A stretch of 64,000 bases of DNA from DASXTC01 sp036505635 (GTDB lineage Bacteria > Acidobacteriota > Polarisedimenticolia > JACPZX01 > DASXTC01), in contig DASXTC010000053.1 in NCBI GenBank assembly GCA_036505635.1, positions 124,001 to 188,000 on the forward strand, written 5' to 3'. The position numbers were made by a program, and so were the translations under genes. The notes under the pieces are model-generated. The model saw only the letters and a program-made list of their open reading frames with translations, searched no databases and had not been told where the DNA came from. Shown here one piece after another: positions 61,733 to 64,000 of the stretch. How positions within the stretch are numbered: position 1 is the first letter of the stretch; each line of letters starts with the position of its first letter.

Positions 61733-61906
61733 TCAGGCCGGTTCGATGGTGGCCTGATCGACCAGCATGACGGGGATGTCGTCCTTGATCGGGTAGACCC
61801 GGTGGCACTGGACGCACTTGAGCCCGGCGCCTCCGGGGGTCAGATTGACGGGCGTCTTGCAGAGAGGACACGCGAGGATCTCGAGGAGCCGGGGGTCGAT
61901 CGCCAT
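61733..61906 (-). CDS. Trm112-like small zinc protein (YcaR family)
   Basis: 57 residues from ATG 61906. Cys pairs ACPLCK and LKCVQCHRVYPIKDDIPVML form the zinc site of the Trm112/YcaR family. In E. coli ycaR sits next to LPS genes (lpxK, kdsB), and here it neighbours heptose genes, the same association. Bacterial function is not well defined; eukaryotic Trm112 activates methyltransferases. Confidence 0.88.
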   Translation of the reverse strand: MAIDPRLLEILACPLCKTPVNLTPGGAGLKCVQCHRVYPIKDDIPVMLVDQATIEPA

Positions 61907-62080
61907 GGCAGGACCTCTTAGAGAATCGTCGTCGGACGAACGCCCGCGCAGGCTACCACGGGCCGGGCCTTTTGCCAACGGGCCCCCGCTGAGTCATACT
62001 TGGGCCTCGACGGGCACGAACCTGCCGGCTGGAACGGGTCCGCGGGTCATGTCTGGTCCGTCCACGGGGAGGGTGCGGCG

Positions 62081-63274
62081 CTGAAGATCCTTCTGATCCG
62101 CCTGTCGGCCGTCGGAGACGTGGTCCGCACGCTCCCCGCCCTGACGTGCCTGCGGCGCGCCTATCCGTCGGCCCACATCACCTGGGCCGTCGAGGAGCCC
62201 TCGCGAGAGATCCTCCAGGATCAGCGGGACCTCGACGAGACGCTGGTCTTCCCCCGCAAGGCGCTCTCGCGCGCCCTGCTCCACCCGTCCGAGCTGACCG
62301 CAGCCTGCGGCGCCCTGAGCCTCTTCACCGCCTCGCTCAAGGACGCCCGCTTCGATCTGGTCATCGACTTCCAGGGAACCCTCAAGAGCGGGCTGATGGC
62401 CTGGCTCACCGGAGCCGCTCGTCGAGTGGGGCCGGGCCGCGGGCACGCGCGCGAGATGTCCTACCTGTTCCAGACCGACCGCGTGCGGCTCGGGGAGCGC
62501 GCGTTGACCCGGGTCGAGCGGGCGCTCGCTCTGGTCGCGCACCTCGGCGTCGACATCTCGGACGCGACCTCCGAAATCCCCGAGCGCCCGGAGGACGCCG
62601 CCTACGTCGAGAGCTTCCTGTCGACGCTGGCCACACCCAGGCTGCGCGAGCGCTCCGGACCCCCCGCGGTCCTCTTTCCGGGGACGAGCCGCACCCAGGC
62701 CTACAAGCGCTATCCACCGGCGCAGTTCGCCCGCGCCGCCGATCTCCTCGCCGAGCGCACCGGCTGTCCGGTGGTCGTCGCGTGGGGGCCCGGCGAGGAG
62801 CGGATCGCCGGCGAGGTGGTCTCCGCCATGAGATCCCCCGCCACGCTCGCCCCCTCGATGACGCTCGGCCAGCTCACCTCTCTCATCCGGCGCTCGCGGA
62901 TCTTCCTGGCCGGCGATACGGGGCCGATGCACATCGCCTGGACGGTCGGCACCCCGGTGGTGGCGATCTACGGACCGACCGATCCCGAGCTGAATCGGCC
63001 CGGGGGCCTCCACAGCGCCACGGCCTACGAGAAGGTTTTCTGCAGCCCGTGCCGCAACCGCGGATGCATCGCGCGCACCTGTCTGGAGCACCTTCCCCCG
63101 GAGAAGGTCGCCGACTCCGCGCTCGGCGTGCTGCGCCAGGTCGAGGCCGCGCGGCCCGACCGGGGGCTCGCCGGACCCGAGGGCCCGCGGGGACCGGGCG
63201 CGTCGGGCAGGAACCGCGTCTCCTACGAGACGATGGGTCCGGGGTCGCGCCCGGGCCGCGGCATCACGGAGTAG
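62081..63274 (+). CDS. ADP-heptose:LPS heptosyltransferase (GT9), likely CTG start
   Basis: 397 residues if read from CTG 62081. This start gives the family N-terminus (L/M)KILLIRLSAVGDVVRTLPAL and has GGGGAGGG 7 nt upstream; in-frame TTG 62000 is the nearest standard start but adds 27 unlike residues. Other GT9 features: DFQGTLKSGLMAWL, the ADP-heptose site GTSRTQAYKRYP, and AGDTGPMHIAWTVGTPVVAIYGPTDP. A Gly/Pro/Arg-rich tail of ~40 residues follows the domain. It adds heptose to the LPS inner core (WaaC-like or WaaF-like). Confidence 0.85.
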   Translation: MKILLIRLSAVGDVVRTLPALTCLRRAYPSAHITWAVEEPSREILQDQRDLDETLVFPRKALSRALLHPSELTAACGALSLFTASLKDARFDLVIDFQGTLKSGLMAWLTGAARRVGPGRGHAREMSYLFQTDRVRLGERALTRVERALALVAHLGVDISDATSEIPERPEDAAYVESFLSTLATPRLRERSGPPAVLFPGTSRTQAYKRYPPAQFARAADLLAERTGCPVVVAWGPGEERIAGEVVSAMRSPATLAPSMTLGQLTSLIRRSRIFLAGDTGPMHIAWTVGTPVVAIYGPTDPELNRPGGLHSATAYEKVFCSPCRNRGCIARTCLEHLPPEKVADSALGVLRQVEAARPDRGLAGPEGPRGPGASGRNRVSYETMGPGSRPGRGITE

Positions 63275-63301
63275 GCCCGTTCCCACCCGCTGGGGCTCCA
63301 A

Positions 63302-64000
63302 ATGATCGAACCCGACTCGATCCGCCGGATCATGGTGCGCGCCAACAACTGGATCGGCGACGTGGTGATGATCTCTCCGTCGCTGAAGGCGCTGCGAGAG
63401 ACCTACCCGCAGGCGCGCATCGAGGTGGTCGCCCGACCTCACGTCGCCGGCTGCTTCAGGGATCACCCGTGGGTCGACGAGGTCGTGCTGCATGAGCCGC
63501 GCGGACGGCATCGCGGCGCGCTGGGGTTCCGGCGCCTCACGCTCGAGCTCAGGCGGAGGCGCTACGATCTCGCGGTCCTCTTCCAGAAGGCGTTCGGCGC
63601 GGCGCTGATGGCCTGGATGGCGAAGGTCCCCCGCCGCGTCGGCTTCGACACCGACATGCGGGCGGCGCTCCTGACCCACGCCGTGCCGGAGACCGGGGAG
63701 GAGCGCGCCCTCCACCACGTGGACTACTTCATGCGCGTAGCGCGCGCGGCGGGCTGTCGCATGGACGATCTTCCGCGTCGCGTCTATTTCCACCTTGACG
63801 ACGAGAGCCGCGCCTTCGCCGACCGCTTTCTTTCAGCGGCCGGCGCCGGGCGTTTCCCGCTTCTGGCGGCCTTCGCGACCGGAGCCTCCAAGGGGCCGCG
63901 CGCGTGGCACGCCGACAGGTTCGCGGTGCTCGCGCGCGACCTGGCCCGCGAGCGCGGAGCGGGGATCCTCGTGGTGGGAGGCCCTGGCGATCGGGCCGAG
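63302..64000 (+). CDS. waaF: ADP-heptose:LPS heptosyltransferase, WaaF-like, 3' end cut by window
   Basis: 233 residues from ATG 63302, open to the window edge. It begins IRRIMVRANNWIGDVVMISPSLKALRETYPQARIEVVAR, the hallmark of heptosyltransferase II, and has LAVLFQKAFGAALMAWMAKVPRRVGF and FATGASKGPRAWHADRFAVLA for the sugar-nucleotide site. It follows the other heptosyltransferase by 27 bp, so both inner-core heptoses may be added by this pair. Confidence 0.88.
   Translation, partial: MIEPDSIRRIMVRANNWIGDVVMISPSLKALRETYPQARIEVVARPHVAGCFRDHPWVDEVVLHEPRGRHRGALGFRRLTLELRRRRYDLAVLFQKAFGAALMAWMAKVPRRVGFDTDMRAALLTHAVPETGEERALHHVDYFMRVARAAGCRMDDLPRRVYFHLDDESRAFADRFLSAAGAGRFPLLAAFATGASKGPRAWHADRFAVLARDLARERGAGILVVGGPGDRAE

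Noticed and set aside
62000..62080. TTG 62000 as start of the first heptosyltransferase
   Set aside because: The added 27 residues are not family-like and no Shine-Dalgarno precedes them; CTG 62081 fits better.
1..64000. tRNA, rRNA, prophage or integrase genes
   Set aside because: I saw no cloverleaf with a GGTTCGA-type arm, no rRNA sequence and no phage or recombinase protein in any frame.

Overview
The window is a 64 kb piece of a GC-rich, Gram-negative bacterial chromosome. The envelope evidence is TonB-dependent receptors, OmpA proteins, lipopolysaccharide heptose genes and a meso-diaminopimelate-type MurE. Secreted proteins rich in FG-GAP/VCBS, thrombospondin type-3 and MopE-like repeats, a VWFA protein of the acidobacterial type, and an Oar-like receptor with a carboxypeptidase-regulatory domain all point to Acidobacteriota or a close relative. 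No rRNA or tRNA was seen, so this placement is an inference.

Layout. 1-10.5 kb (+): a tightly coupled cluster with a cut-off exported protein, a Ca-binding-repeat surface protein, a BtuB-sized TonB receptor and a beta-propeller lipoprotein, then an exported small protein, an outer-membrane barrel and a large Oar-like TonB receptor. 10.5-12.4 kb (-): a BtuCD/FecCD-type ABC importer without a binding protein. 12.5-16.7 kb (+): tldD-tldE and an exported TPR protein with two retropepsin-like domains, all overlapping by 4 nt. 16.7-19.3 kb (-): CYTH protein, MurU-like and AmgK-like genes, probably cell-wall sugar recycling. 19.5-25.8 kb (+): a MopE-like protein, a 14-repeat VCBS protein, a flippase-like membrane protein and an isoprenylcysteine-methyltransferase-like protein. 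25.8-33.4 kb: a VWA/HEAT protein (-), a cold-shock gene with a complex leader (+), an exported M24 peptidase (+), a metzincin/FG-GAP protein (-) and a Na/Ca-exchanger-like antiporter (-). 33.5-40.1 kb: citrate synthase, SWIB protein, DUF481 protein, two OmpA paralogues and a HEAT-repeat lipoprotein. 40.2-40.8 kb: a gene-free stretch with two copies of a nested inverted-repeat element.

40.8-58.7 kb (-): a complete division and cell wall (dcw) cluster in canonical order, mraZ-rsmH-ftsL-ftsI-murE-murF-mraY-murD-ftsW-murG-murC-murB-ftsQ-ftsA-ftsZ. It has a strong promoter and a four-copy, 10-bp-period GTGG array just downstream that fits a MraZ operator. A bidirectional terminator lies beyond ftsZ. 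58.9-64 kb: a PilT-like ATPase, a CoA-binding protein, a small Cys-pair/coiled-coil protein, a Trm112-like protein, a heptose-phosphate kinase and two heptosyltransferases, the last cut by the window edge.

The theme is the cell envelope: peptidoglycan synthesis and recycling, LPS inner core, outer-membrane uptake and a set of exported repeat proteins. The most unusual items are the cold-shock leader with mutually exclusive hairpins, the metzincin whose seven-bladed propeller appears inserted inside a C-terminal domain shared with two other exported proteins, the BtuB/BtuG-like pair, and the TldD/E-retropepsin operon.
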